Assembly (NCBI GenBank): GCA_964030785.1
Contig: OZ034969.1
Location: 41,545,701 to 41,609,700 of the forward strand
Reading direction: 5' to 3'
DNA length: 64,000 bases
Source of the DNA: Siderastrea siderea
Lineage: Eukaryota > Cnidaria > Anthozoa > Scleractinia > Rhizangiidae
Each line of letters opens with the position of its first letter. Position 1 is the first letter of the stretch. The notes under the pieces are model-generated. The model ran no database searches. It was not told the origin of the DNA and saw only the letters and a program-made list of their open reading frames with translations. Below are positions 47,655 through 61,415 of this stretch, in pieces. The position numbers and the translations under genes are program-made.

Positions 47655-50600
47655 GTTCTAAAATCTCCAAAATACATCCTTTACCTTTTAGCGGCATAGA
47701 AAGGAAAATGTAGTTTTGCCATTATGAGTCACTGAGAAGCTTGATTTTCTGAAAGTTGCCCTAAACTGCTCAACTAACAAGTTTTATGGTGATATCCATC
47801 CTTGTAGTACATTTCACAAGTTTGATCCGGTAAGACGCAAAACACATTTTCTCTAGTATGGGTCACTGGAACAGTCAATTTTCCAAAAAATGCTGGGAAC
47901 AGCTGCTCTATGATGACCACCTGTTTATGATGACTTCGATGTCTGTAGTACATTCTGTAAGGTTTAGCGCTGTATCGACATAAAACGCACTTTCTAGATT
48001 GAGTAACTGAAAAACTCGATTTCTAAACGTTACTGTGAACAGCTCAATTCACCCGTTTTACGACGATTTCGATGTCCGTCGTCCATCCTCTAATTTTTAG
48101 CAGCATAGAAACTAAAGCGCATTTTTTCTATAATGGGTCACTGGAAAACTTCATTTCCTGAGATTTCCCGTAAACTGCTGAAGTAGCCGCTCTTATGGTG
48201 ATTTCCGTCCGTGTAGTTCTTCTGTAAGTTTGGTTCTGTAAGAGGTAAAAGGCATTTTGTCTATTATGGGAAACTAGGAAACGCAAGTTTCCAAAAGTTG
48301 CCAGGAACAGTTGCTTTTAGCGTTGTATCGAAATAAAACGCACCTTCTACATTGAGTCAGTGGAAAACTCAATTTGCAAAAGTTACTGTGATCAGGTTAA
48401 TTCATCCCCCTTACGAAGATTTCAATCTCTGTAATGCATCCTTCACGTATTAGCGGCATACGAGGGAAAATGCATTTCTAAATTGAGTCACTAAAAACCT
48501 CGATTTTCCAAAAGGTACTGTGAACAGCTCAATTCACCCGTATGACGATGATCTTGATTTCCGTAGCGCATCCTCCAAGTTTTAGCGGGATAGAAACGAA
48601 GGTGTATTTTCTCCATCATGGGTCACTAGGAAACTTGTATTTCCGAACGTTTCCATAAACTGCTCAAGTAACCAGTCTTATGATCATTTCCATCCGTGTA
48701 GTACATTTTGCAAGTTTGGTCTGGTAAGACGCAAAACACATTTTGTCTATTATGGGTCACAGGAACACTCGATTTTCCAAATTTGCCGGCAACAGCTGAA
48801 ATCACCTGTTTTATGATGACTTCGATATCTGTAGTACAAGTTACTGTGGATAGCTTTGAATCTTCGAACTGCATCCTTCATGGTTTTAGCGTTATGCAAA
48901 GGAAAATGCATTTTCGCCATTATCGGTCACTTGTAAATTTGATTTTCCAAAAGTTGTCGCGAACATGTGAATTCACCTGTTTTATGACGCCTTCGATGTC
49001 TGTAGTACACTGTGTAAGTTTTAGCACTTTATCGACATAAAACGCACTTTCAAGATTGAGACACTAAAAAACTCGAATCTCCTAAAGGCACTGTGACAGC
49101 TCAATTCACCCGTTTTACGGTGATTTCGATTTCCGAAGTGCATCATCCAAACATGCAACGAAAGCGCATTTTCTCCATAATGGGTCACTAGGAAACTTGA
49201 TTTCATGAATGCTTCCATAAACTGCTTAAGTAACCGGTCTTATGGTGATTTCCATCCAAGTAGTACATTTTGCACGTTTGGTTCGGTGACGGAAAACGCA
49301 TTTTCTCTATTATGGGTCAATGGAAAACTCGATTTTCGAAAAGTTGCCGGGAACAGCTTAACTCATGCGCTTTACGAATATTTCGATCTCCGAACTGCGT
49401 TCCTTACGTTTTAGCGGCATACAAAGGAAAATGCAATTTCTCCATTATGCGTCACTGAGAAGCTTGGATTTCTGAAAACTGCCCTAAACTGCTCAAGTAA
49501 CCAGTTTTATGGATATTTCCATCTGTGTAGTACATTTTGCAGGTTGGTCCGGTAAGACGCAGAACGCACTCTGTCTACTATGGGTCACTGGAACGCTCGA
49601 TTTTCGAAAAGTTCTCTGGAACAGTTGAAATCACCTGTGTTAATCTTGACTTCGATGTCTGTAGTACATTTTTTACGCTTTTGCGCTATAGCAACATAAA
49701 ACGCACTTTCTAGATTGAGTCAGTCGAAAACTCGATTTTCCAAAAGTTACTGTGAACAGCTCAAATCTCCCATTTTACGATGACTTCGATTTGCGTAGTG
49801 CATCCTCCAAGTTTTAGCGGTATAGAAACGAAAGCCAATTTCTCCATCATGGAAACTTGATTTCCTGAAAGTTCCCCTAACATACTCAAGTAACCGCTTT
49901 TATGGTGATTTCCATCCGTGTAGTAAATTCTGTAAGTTTGGTGTAGTAAGACGCAAAACGCACTTTGTCTATTATGTATGGGTCACTAGAACGCTCGATT
50001 TTCCAAAAGATGTCCCGAACAGCTAAAATCACCTGTTTTATGATGACATCGATGTCTGTAGTTAGTGTGAACAGCTTAATTCATCCGCTTTACCAAGATT
50101 TCAATCTCCGTAATACATCCTTTATGTTTTAGCGGCACAAAAAGGCAAATGCATTTTCACCATTGGGGGTCACTGGGAAGCTTGATTTTCTAAAAGTTGC
50201 CCTAAATGCTCAAGTAACCGGTTTTATGGTGATTTCCATCCTTCTAGTACATTTCGATTGCTTGGTCCCGTAAGACGCAAATCGCATGTCGTCTATTATG
50301 GGTCCCTGGAACAGCCAATTTTCCAAAAGTCCAAAGGAACAGCTGAAATTACCTGTTTTATGATGAATCCGATCTCTGTAGTACATTCTGTAAGATTTAC
50401 CGCTGTAGCGACATAAAACGCACCCTCTAGACTGAGTCACTGAAGAAACTCGGTTTTCTAAAAGTTACTGTGTACAGCTCAATTCACCCGTTTTACGACG
50501 ATTTCGATATCCGTAGTGCATCCTCCAAGTTTTAGGAGTATACAAAGGAAAGAAAATGTCCCCATCATGGGTAACTGGGAAACTTGACTTCTTCAAAGTT

Positions 50601-53600
50601 CCCGTAAACTGGTCAAGTACCCGGTTTTATGGTGATTTCCATCCGTGTAGTACATTCTCTAAGTTTGATCCGGTAAGACACAAAACACGTTTTCTTTATT
50701 ATGGGTCACGAGAACACTGGATTATCCAAAACTTGCCGGCAACAGCTGAAATCACCTGTTAATTATGACTTCGATGTTTGTAGTACATTCTGTAAGTATA
50801 ACCGCTGTATCAACATAAAACACACTTTCTAGATTGGGTCACTAGAAAACTCAATTTTCCAAAAGTTACTATGAACAGCTTACTTCATCCGCTTTAAAAA
50901 AATTTCAATCCCCGTAATGCGTCCTTGACGTTTTAGCGGCATACAAAGGAAAATGCATTTGCCCCATTATGGTTACACTGGAAAATTTGATATTCCAAAA
51001 GTTGTCGGAAACAGCTCAATTCACCTGTTTTATGATGACCTCCATGTCTGTAGTACATTGTGTAAGCTTTAGCGCTGTATTGAAATAAAACGCACTTTCT
51101 AGACTTAGTCATTGAAAAATTCGATTTTCCAAAAGTTACTGTGAACAGCTCAAATCGCCCGTTTTACGATGATTTCGACTTCTGTAGTGCACCCTCCAAG
51201 TTTTAGCAGTATCGAAACCAAAGCCATTGTCTCCATCATGGGTCACCTGGGAAACTGGATTTCCTGAAAATTTCCGTAACCTGCTCAAGTAACCGGTCTT
51301 ATAGTGATTTCCATTTGTGTAGTACATGCTCTAAGTTTTGTGCACTAAGATGCAAAACGCACTTTCTCTATTACGGGTCACTGGAACGCTCAATTTTCCA
51401 AAAAATGTCCGGAACATTAGAAATCACATCGGTTATGATGACTTCGATTTCTGTAATACATTCTGTACGTTTCACCGCTGGATCAACATAAAACGTACTT
51501 ACTAGATTGAGTCACTAGAAAACTCAATTTTCCAAAAGTTACTCTGAACAGTATAGGTTCATCCGCTTTAATAAGATTTCAATCGCGTTAATGCATCCTT
51601 CACGTTTTAGAGGCATACAAAGGAAAATGAATTTGCTTTCTTATCCGTCACTGGAAAAATTGATTTTCCAAAAATTGTCGGGAACAGCTGAAATCACCTG
51701 TTTTAGGATGACTTCGGTGTCTGTAGTGCATTCTGTAAGTTAAAGATTGTATCGACATAAAACACACTCTCTCGATTGAGTCACTGAAAAACTCGATTTT
51801 CCAAGACTTACTGTAAATAGCTGAATTCACCGGTTTTACCATGATTTGGATTTCCGTAGTGCATCCTTCAAGGTTTAGCGGCATAGAAACAAAAGCGCGT
51901 TTTGTCCATCATGGCTCACTGGGAAACTTGATTTCCTTAAAGTTCCCGTAAACTGCTCAAGTCACCGGTCTCATAATGATTTCCATCCGTGTAGTACATT
52001 TTGGAAGTTTGGGTCCGGTAAGACGCAAAACACATTTTGTTTATTATGGAACACTGGAAAACTCGATTTTTTGAAAGTTGCCGGGAACAGCTGAAATCAC
52101 CTTTTTTGGGATGACTTCGATCTCTGTAGTACATACTGTAAGTTTCAGCACCTTCCCGACATAAAATGCACTTTCTAGATTGAGTAACTAAAAAACTTGA
52201 ATCTCCAAAAGTTATTGTGAACAGCTGAATTCACCGATTTTACGGTGATTCGATATCAGTAGTGCATCGTCCAAATTTTAGCGGTATAAAAACGGAAGCC
52301 CTTTTCTCCATCATGGGTCACTTGGAACCTCGATTTCCTGTAACCTGATTTCCATTTCCGAAGAGCATCCTCCAAGTGTTAGCAGTATAGAAACGAAAGC
52401 CAATGTCTCCATCATGGGTCCAGGGAAACTTGATTTTATGAATTTTAAGTGCCTGTAAACTGCTCAAGTAACCAGTTTTATGGTGATTTCCATCCGTGTA
52501 CTACATTCTCTAAGTTTGGTGCGGTAAGAAGCAAAACACCTTTTGTCTGTAATGGGTAACCAAAACACTCGATTATCCAAACGTTGCCCGGAACAGCTGA
52601 ACTCACCTGATTTATGATGAGTTTGATGTCTGTAGTACATTCTGTAAGATTTAGCACTGTATCGACATAAAACGCACTTTAAAGATTGAGTCACTAGAAA
52701 ATTCATTTTCCTAAAAGTTCCTGTGAACAGCTTAATTAATCCGCCTAACGAAGATTTCAATCTCCGTAATGCATCCTTCACGTTTTAGCGCTATACCAAG
52801 GAAAATGCATTTTCGCCAGTACCGGTCACTGGAAAACTTGAATTTCAAAACGTTGCCGGGAACGGCTGGAATCACCCGTCTTATGATGAGTTCTATGTCT
52901 GTACTACATTCAGTAAGTTTTAGCACTGTATCCACATAAAACGCACTCTCTAGATTGAGTCACTGGGAACCGTGACTTCTGAATGTTGCCCTAAACTGCT
53001 AAACTAACCGGTTTTATGCGGATTTCCATCCGTGTAGTACATTTTCCAGGTCTGGTCCGTGTAGTACATTTTGCAGCTTTGTTCTTGTAGGACGCAGAAC
53101 GCACTTTGTCTATTATGGGTCACTGGAACGCTCACTTTTCCAAAAGTTGTCGGGAACAGCTAAAATCACCTCTGTTACGATGACTTCGATGTCTGTAGTA
53201 CATTCTGTATCGGCATAAAACGCACCTCGAAGATTGAGTCGCTGGAAAGTTCAATTTCCCTGAAGTTAATTTGAACAGCTTAATTCATCCTCTTTAAGAA
53301 CACTTCGATCGCCGAAGTGCATCCTTTACGTTTAAGCGTTATACAAAGGAAAATGCATTTTTACCGTTAGGGGTCACTGAGAAGCTTTTTTTTCTGAAAG
53401 GTGCTCTAAATGCTCAAGTAGCATGTTTTATGGTGATTTCCATACGTGGAGTACATTTTGCACGGGTGGTTCGGTAAGACACAAAACGCATTTCGTCTAT
53501 TATGCTTCACTGGACAACTCGATCTTCGAAAGGCTGTCAGGAACAGCTAAAATCACCTGTGTTACCATGACTTCGATGTCTGTAGTACATTCTGTAAGTT

Positions 53601-56396
53601 TTAGCGCTGTATCGACATAAAACGCACTTTCTAGATTGAGTCAAAGGAAAACAGGATTTCCCAAAAGTTAATGTGAGCAGCTTAATTCATCCGCTTTACC
53701 AAGATTTGGATCTCCGTAGTCCATCTTTCATGTTTTAGCGGCCTAAAAAAAGAAAATGAATTGTCTGTACGTCAGGTCACTGGAAAACCTGATTTTCCTA
53801 AATTTGTTGGGAACAGCTGAAATAACTATTTCATGATGACTTCGATGTCTGTAGTACATTCTGTAAGTCTCAGTGCTCTATCGACATAAAACGGACTTCC
53901 AAGATTGAGTCACTGGAAAACTCGATTTTCCAAAAGTTACTGTGAACAGCTTAATTCATCCGCTTTACGAAGATTTCAATCTCCGAAGTGCGTCCTTTAC
54001 GTTTTAGGGGCATACAAAGGAAAATGCCTTATTCCCATTATGGTTCACTGAGAAGCTTGATTTCTGAAACTTGCACTAAACTGCTAAAGTAACCGAATTT
54101 ATGGTGATTTCCATCCGTGTAGTACCTTTTTCAGCTTTGGTCCTGTAGGACGCAAAACGCACTTTGTCTATTATGGGTCACTGGAACGCTCGATTTTCCA
54201 AAAGTTGTCGGGAACAGCTAAAATCACCTGTGTTACGATCACTTCGATGTCTGTACTGCATTCTGTATCGGCATAAAACGCACTTTGAAGATTGAGTAGC
54301 AGGAAAGTTAAATTTCCCTGAAGTTACTCTGAGCAGCTTAATTCATCGGCTTTACGAAGATTTCGATCTCCGAAGTGCATCCTTTACGTTTTAGCACCAT
54401 AGAAAGGACAATGAATTTTCGCCAGTAGGGGTCACTGAGAAGCTTGATTTTCTGAAGGTTGCTCTAGTAGCATGTTTTATGGTGATTTCCATCCGTGTAG
54501 TACATTTTGCAAGGGTTGTCCGGTAAGACACAAAACGCATTTCGTTTATTATGGGTCACTGGACAACTCGATCTTCAAAAGGTTGCCAGGAAAAGCTAAA
54601 ATCACCTGTGTTACGATGACTTCGATGTCTGTAATACATTCTGTGAGTTTTAGCGCTGTATCGCCATAAAACGCACTGTCTAGATTGAGTCACAGGAAAA
54701 CTGGATTTCCCAAAAGTTAATGTGAGCAGCTTAACTTCTCCCCTTTACAAAGATTACGATCTCCGTAGTCCATCCTTCATGTTTTAGCGGTATACAAAGG
54801 ACAATGCATTTTCCCCATTACAAGTTACTGGAAAACGACTTTCCAGAAGATCTTGGGAACAGTTGTAATCACCTTTTTTATCATTACTTCGATCTCCGCG
54901 GTACTTTCTGCACTTTATCGACATAAAACGCACTTTCTAGAATGAGTCACTAAAAAACTCAAAACTAAAACAGGTACTGTGAACAGGTCAATTTACCCGT
55001 TTTACGGTGATTTCGATTTCCGAAGTGGATCATCCAAACATTAGCAGTATAGAAAGAAAAGCGCATTTTCTCCATTATGGGTCACTAGAAAACTTGATTT
55101 CGTGAATAGTTCCTTAAACTACTCAAGTAACCGGTCTTATGTTGATTTCCATCCGTGTAGTACATTTTGGAAGTTTAGTTCGGTGAGACTTGAAACGCAT
55201 TTTGTCTATTATGGCTTACCAAAAGTGTCGATTTTGCAAAAGTTGCCGAGAACAGCTTAAGTCATCCGCTTTACGAACATTTCTATCTCCGAAGTGCATC
55301 CTTTACGCTTTAGCGGCATACAAAGGAAAATGCATTTTCGCCATTATGGGTCACTGTCAAGCTTGATTTTCTGAAAGTTGCCCTTAACTGCTCAAGTAAC
55401 CGGTTTTTTGGTAATTTTATCCGTGTAGTACATTTTTCAAGTTTGGTCCGGTAAGACGCAAATCGCATTTCGTCTATTATGGGTCACTCGAACAGTCGAT
55501 TTCCAAAAGTTGCAAGGAACAACTTAAGTGAGGCGTTTTTTGATGACTTCGATGTCAGTGGTACATTCTTTAAGTTTAAGCGCTGTATCGACATAAAACG
55601 CACTCTCTAGACTGTCACTGAAAACCTCGATTTTCCAAAAGTTACTGTGAACATCTCAATTAACCCGTTTTGCAATGATTTCGATTTACATAGAGCATCC
55701 CCCAAGTTTTAGCAGTATAGAAACGAAAGCCAATGTCTCCATCATGGGTCAATGGGAAACTTGATTTACTGCAAGTTTCCGTAAGCTGCTCAAGTAACCG
55801 GTTTTATGGTGATTTCCATCCGTGTAGTACATTCATTAAGTTTGGTCTGGTAAGACGCAAAACACGTTGTGTCTATTATGGGTCACCAAAACACTCGATT
55901 GTCCAAAAGTTACTGTGAACAGCTGTATTGATCTGCTTTACGAAGAATTCAATCTGTGTAATCCATCCTTCACGTTTTAGCGGCATACAAAGGAAAATGC
56001 ATTTTCTCCATTATGGGTTACTGGAAAACTTGATTTTCCAAATGTTAACGGGAACAGCTGAAATCCCCCGTTTTATCACGACTTCGATGTCTGTAGTACA
56101 TTCTGTAAGTTTTAGCGCTGTATTGACCTAGAACGCAGTTTCTAGATTGAGTCACTAAGAAAATCAATTTTCCGAAAGTTACCTTAAACAGCTTAATTCA
56201 TCTGCTTTACGAATATTTCAATCTCCGCAATGCATCCTTCACGTTTTAGTTGTATACAAAGGAAAATGCCTTTTCTCCATTATGGGTCACAGGAAAACCT
56301 GATTTTCCATAAGTTGTCGGGAACAGCTGAAATCACCTGTCTTATGTTGACTTGGATGTCTGTAGTACATTCTGTAAGCTTTGCACTGTATCGACA
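47655..56396 (+). repeat. Second satellite array, forward part
   Basis: About 65 monomers of the same ~134-bp family, each diverged, with no 6148-bp periodicity. Stretches 50800-52330 and 52380-52935 match successive parts of the first array's higher-order unit (about 2100-4360 and 400-960) in single copy. 53090-53640 and 54080-54690 are a local duplication of about 1050 bp. Short frames are monomer-periodic and no gene is supported. Confidence 0.88.
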
Positions 56397-57385
56397 AACT
56401 TGAGGAAAATCCCAACAGACCTGAAAACTCATTTTCTACATTTTCTAAAAAATGCCATCTACTCATCTCACACAAAATTCTTTGCGTCGTACACGGCTGG
56501 AACTTCAAGGCATCGCAATCATCATAAGGGCAGGTGTTAAAAGCTGTTCATGCCAACTTTCTAAGAATCGTGTTTTTCAGTGCGCTATAAAAGACTAAAC
56601 GCATTTTCCGTGATTTGGGACTTAAAGATATAGAATGTACTACAGACATGGAAGTCAAAATAAAACAAGTGATTAGAGCATTTCAGGACAACGTGCGGAA
56701 AAGACTTTTCCAGTGTCTCATATTGTAGAAAATGCGCTTTATGTCGGTACAGCCCTCTAACTTCTAGAAGTTACTACAGACGTCAAAATCATCATAAAAC
56801 AACAGAATTGGGCTGTTTCCGGCAACTTCTAGGAAATCACGTTTAATGGTTAATGGTAATGCAGAAAAGTCGTTTTCCTTTTGTGTACGGCGAAAACTTA
56901 GAGGATGTACTACGCACACAAAAATCATGGAAAACCAGGGGGATTTAAAATGTCTTGGACAAAGTTCGGAAAATCAATATTTTCCAGTGAGTCATTATCT
57001 AGAAAGAGCATTTTATGTCGGTACAGCGCAACAACTTACAAAATGCGGTACGGCTGTCGAATTCATAACGCAAGAGATGATTTAAGCTGTTCAGGGAAAC
57101 TTTCCTAAGGTCGAGTTTTCACATGACAACAATGGAGAAAATGCAGTTTCCTTTGTATGCGGCTAAAACGTTAAGGAGATCGAAATCATCGTAAAACAGG
57201 AGACTTGAGCTCTTCACAGTAAGTTTTGGAAAATTGAGTTTTCCAGCGACTCATCATGGACAAAATGTAAGTTGCGTCGTAGATTACTTAGACTTGAACA
57301 TCAAAATCGTACTAAAACACCTGATAAAAGCAGTTCGCTGCAACTTTCGGAAAATCGAGTTTTTCAGTGGGCCGTAATGGACAAA
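56397..57385 (-). repeat. Second satellite array, degenerate inverted edge
   Basis: Collinear with 22746-23745: the same short non-satellite stretch and then heavily diverged reverse monomers, up to the junction segment. Confidence 0.78.
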
Positions 57386-57814
57386 ACGCGTTGTGTCTCA
57401 TACCGGGCTTAATTATGCAGAATACACTAAGAGCGTATAATATGGAGACTTAAATTGCCAACTCCAAGCCATCATCCTCATCAGCCGTTGCCAAGGTAGT
57501 GTTGTAGTTTCGCGGCTATCTACGGGACTACAGTTCCTGCGCCGCCAGTGGAAGGTGCCATTACGTGATGCCTTTCCAGGCGTCGTAGCAGCAAGCATGG
57601 GGAAAACAAAGGGCGTCCCAAGGAGTGCACCTCAAAAATCTATGCTGTATATTAATAGTGTCTCAGTTCTCTGCCAGGTGCAGTTTCAGCGGGGTAATAC
57701 AGAAACAGCATCCTTGGTCAATACAAGCTGAGTTGCATGAAGCACTGCGTGATGATTGCCAGGAGTCAGGACTGTTTCGTTCTCTTTATAGGAATTGATC
57801 GAGGCTGTTCACGT
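57386..57814. other. Junction segment, second copy
   Basis: Diverged duplicate of 23746-24117. It keeps about 60 bp near 57761-57815 that the first copy lacks. No gene recognised. Confidence 0.72.
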
Positions 57815-57843
57815 GGAGCTTGATGACTTAGTTAGGTTCTTCC

Positions 57844-58184
57844 CTAGCTGGTCCTTGTGATGTCGAGAAACTTGATGTCGAGAACCTGTGTGATGTTGAG
57901 AACCGTCAACACTAAGTTGTGTCTCCAAGTGTACTTCTGCAGTGAGCTATCACAAGCCGCTAACACATGCTCTAAGGTGGCACGTGTTTTAATACAAGCA
58001 CGGCAAGTGTCGCCGTCGATGATGGCCCAGTATTTAAGGTTTGTTGTTGTAGGGAGGAGGTCATTGATCGATCTGAGAAGGAAACTGATTTGCGATAGCT
58101 CGATGAGAGCAAGGGTTGGGCAGCTGAGTTTTTACTGTTCCGACTCTTCCCAACACGACAAAGCACACTGTTTAGCAAATCCAA
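57844..58184 (-). pseudogene. LINE C-terminal fragment in U'
   Basis: Same region as 24147-24488, but indels break the minus-strand frame before the zinc-knuckle-like module. Confidence 0.6.
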
Positions 58185-58629
58185 CAGCTGTAGCTGACCT
58201 TCTTTCCTTATCGATAGCCCGAACCTTCTCGATGATCATCTCACGGCGGCCTCTTGATTTCTGTGCAGAAAACCAGCAATGTTCAGCTGTTTACGGCAAC
58301 GTGCTGAATATCGACTTTTCCAGTGAGCCTTGGCTAGCAGGAAAAGCGAAACAGTCAGTAGCACGATTGAAAAAACATACGTGTTGATCTTCCACGCCAC
58401 CTGGAAGCCTGTCACATGGGCAAAGTGTTGGTTCCTTAAATACAAATCAGAATGAGACCTCACTTTCATAAGCCAGATCCCTTTCTCAATAGGGTGGCTT
58501 TGCATAGAAGCTTACGCAAGATAACATCAAGATCCTATTTTATCTCTGTCAACTACGGTTAAACGAAACGGTGAACAGGAATTTAAGTGATGAAAACACG
58601 ACAAATGGTTGCTTAACCTACTGAAAGAT

Positions 58630-59200
58630 GTCTACTCAGCACATTAAGTATGCAAGAAAATCAAGCCGGCTTTAAAGCTAACAACCAGTTTGTATCAAGG
58701 TAGGATCCTAGATAGAATCATTTTGGGGATGGTACGTAAGGATGGTACATTGCACAATGTGCAATGTGCCTCTAACGGGAACGTGGCGTTCGATCCATTC
58801 TGCTTCCAGAAATTCGGATTGACCTCCATCAAACAGATTATTATAGGAGAAGACCTACATGAAACGTTCCAACTCAATCACGCTGAGGGTCAAAGAGATC
58901 TGGCACGGCACTTTTTCTTTCTGCAAGCCAGTAAACGGACGTAAAGCAAAAATGGCGAGAAGAGAGGATTGGGGGCAACACAAGAATGACACCCTGTTTG
59001 TATTTGATAATGTTGCCAAAGGATGCGCCGACAGCCGTGCGTTGAACCCAAGACAAACAGAAGACATGCAACTGGTACTAGAATTTGGGACGGCTCACGA
59101 ACACAATACAAGCATCATCTCGGGAGAGTTTGCGAAATTACTGGAGATCGATTCCGATGGTGCTGTGCTCTACGACATCTACGAACGCAATTTGATGTAA
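58630..59200 (+). pseudogene. Polinton-type major capsid remnant in U'
   Basis: Same two blocks as in U. The NPFxF-like 'DPFCFQKFG' block lies in the frame ending at 58944, and the LFVFD, strand-rich and LLEID blocks lie in an overlapping frame ending at 59200. It differs from U by many substitutions and carries a short extra 'gtgcaatgtgc'-type insertion near 58750. Still far short of a full capsid gene and frame-broken. Confidence 0.65.
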
Positions 59201-59205
59201 GACAA

Positions 59206-59625
59206 GTGGTCCTGAGCAATGTGCAATTGGAATATTTGGCTATGGAAGTTCCCATATTGAAACCTTACTTCCATGGAGTGGTGGCCTGTGATCGTTTACC
59301 AAAGAAACCTGCCTAGGTATTGCTGCTGTTAAATTGTTAACACAGACCCATATGACAAACCAGGAAAACACTGGTTAGGTATTTGGACAAAAGACAATGT
59401 CTGTAAACTAATGGCCAGTTTTACTGTATCTCTGGAATGCTATCAAGCTTAACCATTCAACAAATGAATCGTGAAACAGTGGAAGTACGTGGTGACGAAC
59501 ACGAGGTCTCTCCAAGCTGTGAACAGCAGGAGTTGTGGTCATTACGTTCTGATGTATTTCAACGCGAGAGCAAAAGGACAAACTTTTCAACAGTTTTTGA
59601 ACTTTGCAAACGTTCACAATTAGGA
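59206..59625 (+). pseudogene. Polinton-type cysteine protease remnant in U', near full domain length
   Basis: The most complete protease relic in the window. The N-terminal 'CDRLPKKP' block ends at a stop (59314-59316). In the next frame are 'IVNTDP', an HW pair at 59369-59374 (the usual catalytic histidine) and 'CGHYVLMYF' with the cysteine codon at 59534 (the usual nucleophile), followed by an RAKGQTFQQF block. The acidic residue expected between them ('MDSF' in relatives) reads MASF, and two stops lie near 59450-59470. These spacings fit the adenain-like protease of Polintons. Decayed and inactive. Confidence 0.72.
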
Positions 59626-59705
59626 CAATTGTCACAAGATTGATTTGTATAAAGTAGCTTGGAACAAAGTGTGTGAGACTCCTTTAGACCAACGTTGTTG
59701 TTTAA

Positions 59706-59811
59706 GGGGGACAAGACATGGCGCAGAGGTAAGAGCACTTGTCTCCCACCAGTGTGTCCCGGGTTCGATTCCCGGATCTGGCGCGATATGTGGGTTGAGT
59801 TTGTTGTTCAA
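59706..59811 (+). mobile_element. tRNA-derived SINE head in U'
   Basis: Box A TGGCGCAGAGGTAAGAGC starts at 59719; box B GGTTCGATTCC is at 59762-59772. Closer to a tRNA-like consensus than the copies in U, with the same 'GGCGCGATATGTGGGTTGAG' continuation. Confidence 0.75.
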
Positions 59812-60664
59812 AAGCCAAGTAACAACCAACATTTCTAAAACATGGCCTGCCACGCCTGTTTTCTCTCTGTGTAAGCTAAATCTAGAGACCAGATTGGATC
59901 AAAGATGGCGCATCCAAGATGGCGCCACTTTAAAACTATGACATAATTCCTACGTCAAGCGACGTCATCAAGTCGTTCTGCAGACCCCAAAGGAAACATT
60001 GTAAGACGTACCCATTAATATCACGTTTTGTTGTCATAGCCTTCATACTCTCGGAGTTAACAATGGGGCAAACTTTGTGCCCCTCCCGAGGCCTTCTTTT
60101 CTATTCGATTGGCGGCTGTAGCCATGACAACTCAGAAACTCTGAAAGCTAAAATTAACATATCTTGATAAGGGTAGTATTTCTGCCAAGTCTGGTACAAA
60201 TGAGTTTGATATTTACAGAGATATAAATTATTTTATAGTTCTTATAGATTTAGGAGTTCAATTTCTCCTTGTCTACCTCCGTTCTAAAAAGTTGTATTTC
60301 TCGCTTAGGTACAGGTTACATAAAAAGTAACAAGAAGACGTTCCAAATATAGGCAATAAGCTTTAATTTGATAATAGACTGACTTTTGCGCGTTTCAGGA
60401 TTTGGTTCATCAACTAAATGGTCCTGGTCCCTGCCAAAGCCAAGGTGGACCAACATCCCAAATGAAATTCTTTCAGAAATAAAAAAAAAAATTCAAAAGA
60501 ACAAAGCCTGCTGCTACACCATGAAGCTAACGTGCCTTTTGGTACCTGCATATATAAATGTAGTGTCTCATTTTGTTTTAGTACCGCCGCTCCCCCCCCC
60601 CCCCTCCCATCTTCTTGATTACCAGATCGTGGTGAGAGCTTATCTTGCAGAAGTCTTAATTTCC

Positions 60665-60911
60665 TGTTAGGAAACTCGACGAAATACAGCTTTCCTCAAC
60701 ACAATGTTTAATGACCATTAGACATCGATACACAACTTAGATGTCCGAGCGGGCTTACAACACTTTGATTCACAAGCTACGAAGGACGCAAACAAGGGCA
60801 CGTGACTTACAAAGCTAACTTACTAGGGTAGGGTAGGGTTAATGGTACTCACATGTCCAGTCTCTTACGTTGTTAACTACTCTTCCAGATCGTGTGCGAA
60901 GGGCTGTAACA
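60665..60911 (-). mobile_element. BEL/Pao 3' LTR in U'
   Basis: Diverged copy of 26608-26854 at the same length of 247 bp, with TG...CA ends and the polypurine tract preserved. Confidence 0.68.
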
Positions 60912-61049
60912 TCCTCCTTACCTTGTCCTCCGTCGCGGAGGACAACAATGAGTCTACTTTCAGGAACAGGAAAGCTCTGAGCGGGAACAGCAACTTCTCC
61001 CCACCATGTACAGGAACGCCGTCTTCATGACTGGCTTGTGGGGTGGCTG

Positions 61050-61415
61050 ATTCTATACTAGCGAGCGTTCTGGGATGAATCTCTACTTAATCCCTTTTGC
61101 TGATAACTCTGACTTGATTCGATCTTGATCCAAACAATCCCACAGCGACTGCCTCTGTGACTTTGGCTGGTCATACAACCTCTTATTTTCTCTACTTGCG
61201 GCTTTGAAGGTTTTTGCATTGTCTTACCACACTGTATGGCAAAGACCGCTGCGATTTGTCATGCGACTGAAGGCTTGCAGAAATTCATCTGTCGTTTGGC
61301 CATTTGTAAGCTCCAAGTGACCCATACGCGACGACGCATTTGTGGACACTTACGTACGCTTTCGTGACACTTGACTCTCCTTTACGTATAAGGGTCCTGC
61401 AAAGTCAGTACCAGT
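61050..61415 (-). pseudogene. BEL/Pao integrase remnant in U'
   Basis: Collinear with 27005-27375. The codon before the second catalytic aspartate is a stop here (the serine of SDNAK is TAA), and the between-aspartate region is frame-broken. Confidence 0.75.
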
